A stretch of 64,000 nt of DNA, taken from contig JAYKKT010000041.1 of the NCBI GenBank assembly GCA_036023115.1, positions 620,501-684,500 of the forward strand, read 5' to 3'. Under the pieces are notes generated by a model. That model worked only from the letters and a program-made list of their open reading frames with translations. It did not search any database and was not told the origin of the DNA. Below, in pieces: positions 23,895-36,177 of this stretch (within the stretch, counting starts at the first letter, position 1; every line of letters begins with the position of its first letter). The position numbers and the translations under genes were made by a program. The DNA is from Brasenia schreberi. Taxonomy: Eukaryota > Streptophyta > Magnoliopsida > Nymphaeales > Cabombaceae.

Positions 23895-26800
23895 TTACTC
23901 GCACTTAATTGACCGGTATATGTGGCGAACAAAAAGCAAAGATGCCCGGAAGCCAACAGTTCCAAGCATGAGGAAGAACCCATAGCAGATACAAGCCATG
24001 TAACCGAAGAAGAAAGAAGTCTGCATGAAACCGGACATGTCAGATCGCGCGTGGTAGTAGTATATGCAGTAGCCGTAAATGAATATCCCAGTCGATCCCC
24101 CACAAAGAAGAGACCTGCATCAAGCCCAGCAGAAATATCAGAAACAGATGAACAGTATCACTCTGGACGCATCGACAAAGGTGCAAACTAACACGAGCAT
24201 CCAGTCAACGCAAACTGCAGGCACTTCAAAAGAGGAAATATAATCTTACTATAACTTGGCTGAATAAATACACCACCAACAACAACAACTAAGCCTTTTC
24301 CCATACCACACAGGGTTTGCTACATGGATTCTTTGTTTCCACAAAGCTCTATCATGTGTCATGGCAGCAGTTAACTCAAAATAAGCTAGATCATTCTTTA
24401 TTGTTTCTTTCCAACACTTTTGTGGACGTCCTCTATCTCTTTTAATACTTTCCAAATTTAGTCTTTCGTACCTTCTTTGAGGTTGTTCTTCTGATCTTCT
24501 TTCTATATGTCCAAACCATCTTAAAGGATATTCTCTCATTTTATCCTCTATTGGTGTTACTCCTAATTTGTTTCTAATAACCTCATTATGTATGACCACT
24601 CATCCATCTCAACATCTTCATTTCTGTCACATACATCTTTTGTTCATGTTGATAGTTAACTGCCCAACAATAAGAACCATAAAACATGGCAGGTCTAATT
24701 ACTGCTCTATAAAACTTTAATGATATCTTCTTATTAGAAAAAATACCTCATGCTCCTCTCCATTTTAACCAACCAGCATTAATTTTATACGTAACATCTC
24801 CATCAATTCTTCCATCACTCTGAAAAATTGACCCTAGGTATTTAAAACTTTTCTTTTGGGGATGCAATGTGTGTCAATTTTAATTTGTATGTCATCTGAA
24901 GTAACCAAATGATCAAACTTACATTCCATATATTCTGTTTTTGTTCTACTAAGTCGAAGGCCTTTGCTTTCTAATGCTTCTCTCCATAGTTCCAATTTTC
25001 TATTAACTTTTTCCTGAGGCTCTTCCACTAACACAATGTCATATGCAAATAACATACACCAAGGTACTTCATCTTGAATATGTTTTGTTAACTCATCCAT
25101 CACCATTATAAATAAGTATGGATTTAAAGTTAATCCTTAATGTAACCCAATATTAACTTCAAAGAAGTTTGTCGTTCCTTCATGAGTCCTCACACATGTT
25201 TTTGCACCATCATACATGTCTCTTACAAGGTTAATATATGTCAATTGGATTCCTCTTTTTTTCCAAAGTTCTCCAAAGAACCTCCCTCGGTACCTTATCA
25301 TAAGCTTTTTCTAGATCAATAAATATCATGTGAAGGTCTTTCTTTTTGCTCTAAAATATTCCATAAGACGTCTCAAAAGGTGAATCACTTCAACAGTAGA
25401 TCTGCCTAGCATGAATCCAAATTGGTTTTCTATTGTACTTGATACTTTTCTTAACCTACGTTCGATAATTCTTTCCCACAATTTCATAGTATAGCTCATT
25501 AACTTGATACCTCGATAATTCGCACAATTATGAATGTGTCCATTGTTAATATGGGTATAAGTATACTCGTTCTTCATTCCTCGAGCATCTTTTGGTTTAC
25601 TTGGCTGAATAAATGCAAATAAAAAAGAAAAACCTCACCATAATAGATATAATCGGACAGACATCAAATGACAGATTTTGAACATAATGAAAGACTTGTC
25701 TAGTCCAATGCAAGGCATAGCAAACTATCATAGGAGAGAAAAGACCTTTTCTCCTCATAATATTAACAAATTTCCAGCCATTGTATTGAAACTTTTGAAC
25801 ATAGAAACGCAAACAAAAGATAAATCTCATTTATTTGTTCTCAGTTTCATGACATAATGTTGTATAATTGTTTCTAAGGTAATTTAAGGTGAGGTATGCA
25901 ACAAAGATAAACTTCCCTGATGAAGAACACAGTTCAATTCTCAAATCCTGAAAGAAAATGTCCAATGACGTTTAATACCATGAGAACAGAAAGAATTAAC
26001 AATCTAGGTTATCAATAGTGCACTATAGTGTTTTAGGTATACGTAAAATGCTATAACAGGTGACCCGCCATGGCCGCTAACAACACTATAGCGGACATTC
26101 CTATTTGGGTTGGGTCGATTGGATTTGGATAAACTTGACCCAAAACCTACTTAAATAGGTTAAAAACGGGCATTCTCCACTTGCGCCTCTCTCTCCCACC
26201 TCTGTGCATCATCCTTTTTCTTTGTGAGTGTGTGGTTATTGGCTGATTGTGGTAGTATTTGTTTCTCGACTTTTCTAGTAAGACCATGTTCTTTTTCCTT
26301 TTGTGTACGATAATGGGAATGCTTTGTTTTATCTCTAAACTCTATGTTTTTAATGATTAGCAAGTTGCTTGAATTCTCTAGCTTAGTCATGTGTTTTTCT
26401 TTGGGTCAACAAGTGGCTACTTATTCTTTGTACCCATATAATTATTTGTACCTGATCCTAGTACTGAAGCCCATCTTATGCAAGAAATTGCTTTTGTAAG
26501 ACCATGCTCTACTCATTCTCTTTGGTATCAGCTTGTCGAATCAGTATCATGTAACAGTTAATTGGCGGGTCTGAACCACTCTTAATTGGTGACCAGTTTG
26601 CCAATGAATATCTTTGCTCAATTATTTCATAGTTATACTGCTAATATGAATTCGTTAGATTCAATTCTTTCATATCTTTGCTTTTATTTTTTTCTACTTT
26701 TGTATTCCTCCATCTAATGCATCAAGATTGAAATTTTTGATTGCTTCTCTTGTCTTTGTGAATCTTCTCCATGGATTGCTATGTAACTTATTCTTCCATC

Positions 26801-29800
26801 TAATTTACTTATTATTATAGTATTTGCAAGTATTGTGTTGTATCATTTGAATTTTCCCTACAAATAAGAGTGGATGATAGACTGACCTGCCCATTTGAAT
26901 TCATTAGAAACATGCTATCTGCATATAAAATTATCTATATACATTTTCTTTTGTGGCAACATGATTATTGATTAGTACATATAAAATGTTTTTTCATGTT
27001 TACTGCTGGTTGGGGACAATTTTGGAACAAAACGTATAATGTACATATAGGCTTTGAAGACTAAGAGAGGGGCCAGACTTGGCAACACCATATTTACCAT
27101 ACTTGAGCAGATAAGTAATTATATATTTGTTTTTTTAATTCATTTTCTTAATGCTTAGAATAACTTTATTATATTTATATTTATATTTTTTAATTTAAGG
27201 TTAACAATTCAATATGCATGTGCCACATGAAATTTGTTGTTTGTTTCCTTAGAAGTTAGAAGTACAATTTGTTTATTTAGCTTGGTTCATATTTATGAAA
27301 GTTGTTGTGTTTCTTGATATTTTTTAGAAATTAGAGAATTCATTATATATATATATAAATTTTCAATCATAAATAAAAGTGTACCGTTAAATCCACTATA
27401 TCCCGCTACCGCTATATCAAAGTTGACCGCTAACAACCCGCTAACCGTTATTGACTACTTAGTTAACAATAGCAATTTGCCTCATCGGCAAGTTCGAGAT
27501 CTCGAATATCAACATCCCAATTTGATTGATCATAACACCTCCACCACCATTCATGATCTTCAGCAGCAAGCTGAAAGTATGTCAATGCCACGGTAATGAA
27601 TGCAGTGACAATGATGAGAATGATGAATACGATGAAGAGAATGCTGTAGATGGTGTAGATTCTGTGTCCCCATACACTTGCAAAGATGTAGTAAAGTTCT
27701 ATATAGATAGCACTGAATGGCAAGAATCCTGCCATAGCCATCTGGGGAATAGTTCCTCTGTACCATGGCAATGGTGGGATTTCCCTCGGATACTTTGTGG
27801 TCCGAACTGGAGCTTGGAACTCAGCCTTGCTGTTTTTACCAGCTATTCCACCCAGCACAAGCAAAGGTGATGTAACTAGCGTCCATATGAGAAGGATAAC
27901 CAGGATAGTACCAAATGGCAACGCGGCAGTAGCATTATATGCTATAGCAACGGTATTAAGGAAGCCGAACGTGAAGAATAGTGGTCCACAAAAAAGACAT
28001 CCAGTGAGAAATAAATTCCTCACCTGTAATATCAAACATTTTCTCACCATTAACTTCATAGTTCATACTACTGAGAACAAGAGAGAGAAAGAGAGAGGGT
28101 TCTGGATAGACTAAACACATACCCAGTTTGTCCCCTCAAGTTGGCAATAGAAAGATGTCGCAGTATAACCAGCAATACCAGATGTAAAAGCATATATGAG
28201 AACTAGTGCAGTGAAGAGAGCACCTCTGTTATATGGATAGAAGACCCCAACTAGCGCAAGGATAAAAATGAAAATTGTTCTGGAGTTGCACAAACAAGAA
28301 AACAAATTGATTTCAAGTTCAACCAAAAATTGAATTGCAAATATTGCAAACACATGCACCAATGAGAAACTTACAATGTCAACAGCTGTGTTCCAGACCC
28401 GAGAATAGCAGAGAAAAGGGACTTGCATTTTGGGTACCTAAACACATCACCGTGAATATACTTCCATCCAGTCTCCTCTTGGTCCTCAGGAGATTCCTCG
28501 TCATGAGAATATCTAATACGACCAACCAGTAGAAGAATCATTAGATATTTTGACAAATGGAATAGTACACAGGAAACCCTGCATTGAGGAGAGAAACCAA
28601 ACTCACTTGACGAAATCATTCTTCAGCACACGCATCAGAATGGTGGCGAGGAATCCAGTGAGAAGAAGAACGGTAACACAGGAATTGATGATAGAAAACC
28701 AATGAATCTCCAAGTAAATGGACTTCGAGTACCTATCCATCCTCGACTCAAAGGGTGTCTCAGTCTCCTTCCAGTTCGCAGAATACGTGAACTCAACTTC
28801 AATCTCCTTATCCTCGGAGATATCAACCGCTGTCTCTGGCACAGCATGTGCCGTTATCTCGATCACTCGATCCTTATTGTAAAGGATTTCGAAGCGGACT
28901 TCTTTGAAAAGCAAGTACTTGACCTCGCTCGGATCATTCTTGGGGTCTTTCTCAACCTTCCCGAAGAATCCCCAAACAGGAAGATCGTCGTAATACATCT
29001 GGAAGTAATAGTCCTTGATAACAGCTTGCCTGAACTTCACCACATCTTCCTTCGACAACGTCTTCTTGCAGATGGGCACAGATGCTTTCTCAACCGCGAA
29101 TTCAAGCTTGTACGGTGCATCGACCAGGCGATCGCCGTTCAGAACTTCCCCAAGAGCTTCCCTCTTCTCCGTCACGTGACCTGTATCGTAGGTAGAGAGG
29201 CGATTTAAGGAAGAAAGGACAAAAGAAAAGGAATCTTGAGACATGAAACGACCAAATACTAACCTGGAGAACAATACGGCAGATCGAAATACCGATACGT
29301 CTCGCTGAGAGCAGAAACAACATAAAGACCATTTAAATTATAGTCGGCATAGAAGAGATGCAGCGCAATTGAATTATACAGATCAATTATAAACGAAAAG
29401 ATCTAACAGAATACTTTTCTGAAATACTAAGTATCCCGAAGTATAGGCAAAATGAAGCCATTTTTAACGATTGCACATCATAAAATAAAGCTAAACTTTT
29501 AGATTAACTCAAGAAATCCATCATGACCTCGCTTAGAAAGCCACAGAATATAGAAAATACAACAGAAAAAGCAAAGAAAGCAATTTATCAAAAGGCACTT
29601 TCTGAACTATCTAAGTTCGGTGGGAAATAGACACGCCTGAATCCATTCTCAAACACTTCCGGCTAATATTTCTTTCGGACAGCGCTAAATTTTTAACTGT
29701 CTCCAAGTATTCATCTCAATCTCGAAAAGAGGCTCCAAATCAAGAAAGGGCCAAAGAAAAGAAGACTGAACACCAGACATAATCATGCCCGACGGATTAC

Positions 29801-30130
29801 GCAAAACAAAGAGCACAAAAACCTTCAGATCTGAACAAAAACCTCTCCAAGGCCATAAAGGAAGGCCAATGCACCCCTGTCAAAAATCGCAGATCTAGAA
29901 AGAGCAGCGTAAGAAAATCAGCAATATGGCGAAACGACTGAGAGAGAGAGAGAGAGAATGGTGCACCTAGGGTTGTGAAACGGGCCGACCTTATTCGCGT
30001 AGAGAGGGACAAGATCACCACGGTTGTACCGATGATCGGAACCGTCCGATCTGACTCGAACCGCGGAAATCGATAGAAACAGTGCAACGAGGAGAGCGAG
30101 GGCGGACAGATTCGTCGTCCTCTCAGCCAT
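23895..30130 (-). CDS. TMN: Transmembrane 9 superfamily (nonaspanin/EMP), 592 aa
   Basis: Seven exons on the minus strand: 30130-29967, 29304-29264, 29180-28607, 28512-28375, 28279-28123, 28023-27539, 24114-23895. They join in phase to 1779 bases. Residues 1-27 are a signal peptide. A lumenal domain follows ([24 protein letters not shown]). Nine membrane segments start near residue 228 and include [20 protein letters not shown] and [18 protein letters not shown]. The C-terminus ends in KCE, fitting the K-x-D/E signal that holds plant EMP proteins in the Golgi. The frame open across 27539 would end in an unrelated 20-residue tail; the true last exon lies 3.4 kb away, because WWWR there joins to SLLCGGSTG at 24114 with matching phase and GT..AG borders. 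Known role of the family: Golgi/endosomal trafficking. Apparently intact. Confidence 0.95.
24254..25614 (-). mobile_element. 5'-truncated RTE LINE copy 3 in TM9 intron, 16-bp TSD
   Basis: The element (24270-25598) is flanked by identical acttggctgaataaat at 24254-24269 and 25599-25614. On the minus strand it begins within the RT domain (accaaaagatgc) and ends with gcttagttgttgttgttgg. Its RT frame is broken by frameshifts and stops; open remnants give [20 protein letters not shown] and [14 protein letters not shown]. It lies in the same orientation as the host gene, inside intron 6. Confidence 0.88.
25615..27538 (-). other. Rest of TM9 intron 6
   Basis: AT-rich intron sequence with no exon between the RTE copy and the exon ending at 27539. 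Two places, about 26020-26100 and 27385-27445, share words such as ctatagcgg / tatagcgg and gctaacaac, which may mark the ends of a second, non-autonomous transposon. Confidence 0.4.
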
Positions 30131-30167
30131 TTCTACCTCCGACGAGCAAGCAAGAGAGAGAGAGTCC

Positions 30168-30176
30168 TATATATAT
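30168..30176 (-). promoter_or_regulatory. Possible TATA box of TM9 gene
   Basis: A tatatatat run lies about 40 bases upstream of the ATG on the minus strand, with a GA run between. If used, the leader would be very short, so another start further upstream is equally possible. Confidence 0.3.
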
Positions 30177-30184
30177 CCAGAGGG

Positions 30185-31910
30185 AAGCTGGGTAGAAGGT
30201 TGACGTTTTTGGTATTTAAGGAAGCGCCAAAGTGCGTCTGATAGACGAGCCTAACAAACCGAACCGGGCCCGTTACGTGGCTTCTTGGTCAACTCGAAAT
30301 CTCTTTCACACTCGGTGGGTTAGCTTGTTCGAGCCAACCCGAACATGAAACAAACACGAGCCGGGTTAGAGGGATGAACACGGACTGCTCGTTAACGTCA
30401 AAATAACATAATTTTGAGTAAAAAATTGTATTTTGTTGATTAAATATTAAGCCAAAATTTTATTTCATTAATAAAAATAAAAAAAATCCATGTAGTTGAC
30501 CCATCTAATATGGAAAAAGACTTAGTTATTGTTATAATAAAAATAAAAAGAGCCTTTTCTTTAAAGCCATAATTGGATTGAAAAAGTGTTAGCTTTCCCA
30601 CACGTATTTGTCCTCAAGTCGATTTGTTCGCAAAACCGAAGCAAACGAGGAAACCTTGAACCAAAAGGTCAAGCTAAATCTAAAACTAAAGACTACTCGG
30701 TTCGGTTCTAGTTCCACTTTTCATGAAACCATATCAGTGGCCTGCCTAAAATTCTAAAAAAATATTTATATTGAAAATTTTAAAAAAAATAAACATTTTC
30801 AAACCCATTAACACCTAATTTTGAAGTCCACTCTACCCAAAACAAATTTCTAAATCTACCATTGATCGTAATTATGCGAGAATTGGGAATGATAGATCCA
30901 AACCACTAGTTCCATTTTTATTTCAAAATTTATTATTTTTTTATAATTTCAATGATTTATGACTCAAACTAGGACCGGAACCAAGCTTTGAATCAAAACA
31001 AAAACCAACCCCAACTTGGTTTGGTTCTTTTTCTTAGTTTTTGGAAAAGTGAAACCGACGGTTTGAAATGGCCAGTTCCTATTTAGCCGAAACCGATCTG
31101 CTGTGTACGAGGCATCAGTTTGGAATGATATATTGGCTCGGGATACGAAAACCACCTAATTGGTTGCCTGAATTATAATTAATTACATTTTTTAAAATCT
31201 AGATAATATTTTATTAATTCAAAATATGTTTATCTTGTTTTATCAAGAAAAATATTTGAATTATCTCTTTTGAAGAAAATATAAATAGAGAACCGAATCC
31301 ACTTGTTACCTTTTACCAAATCGTGTAGCTCACATCTTAACATGAGTCGTATTTTATTGCTTAAAATTGGTCCATAGAACTGTAATTTCATGAACTTAAT
31401 AAAGTCTTCCTTTGATTAACACCTTGATTTGGTACCGTGAATCAAACACAGTCTTAGAGATGCTTCAGTTGTGTTGTTTTTATCGCCTCATTGTGTTGTT
31501 TTTATCGCTTCATTTAATTCATTTATCGTTTTAGATTCTTGTTCATTTCTTACTGAGCCGGTTTTGCCATGAGATTATTGAACTATGCGTACACCATATC
31601 AACAAAACCTAATGAACCAATGTAATTTTTCATCATGGACTTTTTTTCTTGCTACTGTAGAGAGGGAGAAACCAGATGCACATTTAGGGTATCGAGCTCA
31701 TGACCTTAAACTTGTTAGTCAACACCCTAGCCAGGTGAGTTATTGTTCTTTGAGCAGGGCATCGGTGATCTCCTTATTTCACATGGAGTGTGCATCTATA
31801 TGCTCTGTGATCTATTTGTAACCCAGCAATAAGGGTGTTCAAGGAACCGTTGGGACCAAATCGTACCGCTAAAATCGAACCAAACCATTACATACATAAT
31901 GTACACACAC
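30185..31910. other. Intergenic with RTE tail and ggttcc repeat
   Basis: A short RTE tail lies at 30484-30536 (tccatgtagttgacccatct ... gacttagttattgtta, plus strand). 30640-31100 is rich in ggttcggttc / gaaccaa words. 31680-31770 resembles a reversed tRNA-like SINE head. No gene is seen. Confidence 0.45.

Positions 31911-31913
<3 letters not shown>

Positions 31914-31974
<61 letters not shown>
31914..31974. repeat. (AT)n microsatellite
   Basis: AT dinucleotide tract of about 60 bases. The YIYIYI open frame over it is an artefact. Confidence 0.95.
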
Positions 31975-31984
<10 letters not shown>

Positions 31985-33290
31985 CTAAATTTATATGCTT
32001 ATTTACATATAAAGCTTGATATGTTTATGAGTTTATATAGAGAGAGGGGGGTTGTAGTTGCATAATGTTGTTTGGTACATAATTTTGTATAAACATCTTT
32101 ATTGTTTGATCTTTGAGATCGATGATAGAAATTTAAATCACTTTATATTTTAATGTGCATGGTATATTAAATGTAAAGTATAAAGATAATACGATACATT
32201 TTACTCAAATCTCTAGATCTCAAAGATCAAACGGTGAAGATGTTTGTGAAAGATTATGTATCAAACAACATGTAGCTAAGACTTTCTTTTATATATATGT
32301 GTGTGTGAGAGAGAGAGTTTATAACCTCATATACATATTAAATTGGGACCATAGATCCAAATAATATATTGACATAATATTTAGTATTTATCCAAACCCT
32401 AAAATAAGTAGAATCATGGTTTAGAACCGAACCAAACCGGAATGATAAGTTAACTCGGTTTTGATCATGCCACGGTTTGGTTCATTTGTATGAAAACCAA
32501 AAACTACAAATAACGATTTTGGGTCAACCCAACAACTAATTAATTGTGAAACTGAGATGGCTTAACTTACCTTGTCTCACTGTTTATTGGTACTCAATGT
32601 TTGTATATAATATCGAAAGTCATCCTGTGGCCTTTCGAAAAATGAGATGGCTTAACTTACCTTGTCTCACTTAATGTGGAAGAGGACTTGGTTTAATGCT
32701 TTGGTTTGGGGCTAGGCATGGTCAGCGAGCCAATCTCGTTTTTGGGTCAACCCAACAACTAATTAATTGTGAAACTGACAAAAGGGAATGAGCAATAATA
32801 TATTAAAATAACAGATTGTAGATCAACTGAGAATAGTTTGCAACTTGACTCACAACCAGGCATGACGATCTTAGATGTGAGGCCGCCCCTCAGGGGCAGA
32901 TCTAGAAAATAGTGTTGGAAGGGGCGACATATATATTTCATCGTGTTAGGGGGGCAAAGCATGAATCTCAACGTTTCAGGGGGCGGCCGACCCCCACCCC
33001 TCAATGTAGATTCACCATTGCATCTACTATTCTCTCTCTAAATATGTTTGATGTATATATAGAAATTAGTTCATGTGCAAATCAATCTATGCTCTAATTG
33101 TATGTTCTTAAAAATTAATGGTTGAAATTCTTAAATCAAAAAGTAAATACTACCTCATACTTTTATTATACTTGCAAAAAGCATCTAGGTACTTTTTTGT
33201 TTTTAAAATTTGAATTTTAACCATTGATTTTTAAGTATGTTTAAGCATGAATTAATGCACGCATGTGATATGCTCTCTCCTAAGGAAGTG
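31975..33290. other. Intergenic with shuffled local duplications
   Basis: tttgggtcaacccaacaact...gtgaaactga occurs at 32519-32556 and 32742-32779. gagatggcttaacttacctt...gtctcact occurs at 32552-32580 and 32643-32670. 32880-33010 is a G/C-rich block (ggggcggccgacccccaccc) of a kind also seen near 53030. No gene is recognised. Confidence 0.5.
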
Positions 33291-35912
33291 GATGCAGCAG
33301 CAACCCTCGAGGATGAAGAAGCAGTCACTGTACAAGAGCAAGTGAAGCAGATAAAAAAAAAACTAAACTCGTTTTTTCCTATATTTATCTTTCTATAGGT
33401 CAGAAAAAATTTAAAGTAATTCAGAGATTCTCCATAAAACTAGCTTTAAAAATCTCTCATTAGAAAAACCTTGCTGGGACATGTCGAGAATGAGAACGGT
33501 GACTATGTTAACAACCACCCAAGTGCACTATATGATTAATGCATGATTATGTAATGCACAAGTATTCAAAGATACTGAGCACTTTAGCATTTAGCCCCAA
33601 GGAGAAAACATGCAAAATATCCTGTGAAAATGACAAATCTCAATAAACAAGGACCGGAATTATCCTAGATTTCAAGAGAAGTAGTCTTCAGTTCAGTTGC
33701 TTCATTAATGTTGCAGCATTAGTTTTGCAATTGCTGCTTCTGTCTTACGTGTGCATCATTTTCATCTTTTCTTACACTTCTGAGCTTTCTTATGGCTTCA
33801 CATTAGACTAAAATGATTCAATGTCATAGCATCCAAAATAAACATCTTGGCATTTCTTGATTTGTTTTTCTCGTTTATCTATTTTCTAAGTGTCGATGAT
33901 GTCAAATACACTGGATTGCATGTTTCTTCGAGATGCTATTGGAATTTCTCTAAACCTTGTGTTCCTTGTGGATAGGAGCATTTGCTCATTGTGTGTGAGC
34001 TTCTGAAAGCAAATTTGTATGAATTTCACAAATTCAATAGAGAATCTGGAGGGGAGGTGTATTTCACAATGCAGAGATTGCAGGTACATTTACTGAAAGC
34101 ATGTTGAGTAGATCCACCAGTTCATTGTGTGGCTTTTGAAGTATCTTTTCTGAATCTTCTTGCAGTCCATTACCATTCAGTGTCTCGAGGCTCTTCAGTT
34201 CTTGCATGGTCTTGGTCTTATCCATTGTGATCTGAAGCCAGAGAACATTTTAGTGAAAAGCTACGGTAGATGCGAAGTTAAGGTCATTGACCTTGGGAGC
34301 AGCTGCTTTGAAACAGATCACTTATGCTCCTATGTTCAATCTCGGTCTTATCGTGCACCGGAAGTTATTTTGGGCCTTCCCTATGATAAAAAAATCGATA
34401 TTTGGTCTCTTGGGTGCATCCTGGCTGAACTTTGCACTGGAAATGTAAGTTGGTGATCTTTGTATTTGGCATCATTTTGTTCATTTGCTTTATTAATAGT
34501 TCTACTTCATGATATGCTATGTGATCTTATGAATCTCATCTCTTTTCCCTGCAAAGCACTTATCTAACAACATCCTATTCAGAATTTTCATGTCCTGATA
34601 GGATACATCGTATGTGGCCATGGTGGGCTTGGGCAGATGGGTTTCCCTACGTGTCCCATGGAATAGGAGACATGAAACCTCACTTTTTCTTTTTAAAGAA
34701 TACAAAATATAAGTTCCAAAAGCATCATAAATATTTCATCCTCAAGGAGCAATTGAATAGCATTATGAAGGTTCCATACAACAACAACTAAGCCTTTTTT
34801 CATACTAGATGGGATTGAGTATATGGATTCTTTATTTCTATAGATCCCTATGTGTGCCATGTAGCAGTTAACTCACAATAAGCTACGTCATTCTTTATTG
34901 TTTTTTTCCTCTATCTTTTTTAATACTTTTCAAATTTAGTTTTTTATACCTTCTTAAACGTTCTTCTTCTAATCTTCATTATATATTTTCAAACCATCTT
35001 TGATGACATTTTGTTGAGAACAGCAAACGTTTTTTTCCTTACCCAATGCTATAGGTTCATGGACTTAGTTTTCATGTTTAGCATAATACGTACTTCTGAT
35101 GCTCGTGATGTGACAATATGTTGGCAATGGACTGCACAATGGGCACTTTTTTATGCTCGTGATGTGACAATCTGTTTTGATTGCTGCAGGTGCTGTTCCA
35201 AAATGATTCGATGTTCACTCTACTTGCTTGCGTCCTGGGTATCATCGGCCCCATTGACGAAAGCATTCTTGCAAAGGGACGTGATACACACAAGTATTTT
35301 ACAAAAAACCATATGCTGTATGAGCGTAATCAGGTAACTTTGTGATTCCTGGTCAGTTGAATGCAGTTACATTTGCTTTCAAGGATGCCGTTGCTTCTCA
35401 AATTTTAATATCAAATGGTACCAGTGTTGATGTTAGAATTCAGTGCTATTTTCTGTATTTTGCAGCCGGTATACGTTCTGGAAGCTCAATGTAGGTTGTT
35501 GCTTCTGGGTGTTATACTTGGTTGTTTATGTCCATGATCTAAATTGTTGGCTCTACCTTACATGTTTATTCAGTAAGGTCTTAGAACCTCAAGTCCAGAT
35601 GATTTCTTTTTGTTTTATTCAGTAAGATCTTAGAACCTTAACTTCCAGCCAGAGCCTAGGTCCTTTTTCAAGTCAAGGGTCTTGCTCTCCTGAACTTATG
35701 CTTGATGTGTTCCTTGTCTTCAGGAAACAAACAAACTGGAATACTTGATCCCAAAGAAGTCATCTTTAAGACACCAGTTGCCAATGGGAGATCATGGTTT
35801 TATATACTTTGTCTCTCATCTCCTTGAAATAAATCCAAACAAACGGCCGTCGGCATCTGAAGCTCTTAAACACACTTGGCTGTCATTTCCATACGAGCGG
35901 ATTTCGTCATGA
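33291..35912 (+). pseudogene. DYRKP-type protein kinase lacking its N-lobe
   Basis: Four exons, all phase 0 with GT..AG borders: 33976-34083, 34166-34444, 35190-35333, 35724-35912. They encode 239 residues plus a stop with no internal lesion. Visible are EHLLIVCELLKANLYEF, the catalytic loop [13 protein letters not shown] in place of DFG (usual in this group as I recall it), the [15 protein letters not shown] activation segment, [12 protein letters not shown], and a C-terminus ending LSFPYERISS. This is the plant DYRK-related (YAK1/PRP4-like) group. About 600 bases upstream, 33291-33353 encodes TLEDEEAVTVQEQVKQI, which normally precedes the kinase N-lobe. The exons between them, with the Gly-rich loop and the VAIK-type lysine, are absent, so ATP binding is not expected. 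Intron 34445-35189 carries an RTE tail, and an RTE element starts 265 bases after the stop. It may be a recent partial copy still spliceable. Confidence 0.8.
34777..35010 (-). mobile_element. RTE LINE 3' fragment in kinase intron
   Basis: Read on the minus strand it ends ggcttagttgttgttgt and extends back into diverged sequence of the last RTE segment (aatgacgtagcttattgtgag). It lies within the intron 34445-35189 and does not touch the splice sites. Confidence 0.75.
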
Positions 35913-36177
35913 CACATCTCGTTTTGCCGAGGATGGAATACAGGATAGTGTGGTGCTTCTTAACCCCAAGCCCAGTGCTCTTCTTCTTGAACTTGTTCTT
36001 GCTCGATCATGGCTAGCTTGAGCCTTGATGACTGGTGAGAAATGTACAATAGAGGTGTGCGCTCCTGACCCAACTTTTATTGTAATTAGATTGTGATCTT
36101 GTATGCACCAACGTGTTGCAGGGCTCTGCCTTGTGGTGAATTATGCTTGTGTATATGCTGTGATTTTTTAGTTCTGA

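Noticed and set aside
27463..27538. C-terminal tail of the TM9 protein as read straight through exon 6
   Set aside because: The 20 residues match nothing in the family, and the correct last exon with fitting phase is at 23895-24114.
28702..29208. 168-codon plus-strand frame across the TM9 gene
   Set aside because: It is antisense to the third TM9 exon, whose minus-strand frame matches the nonaspanin family throughout.
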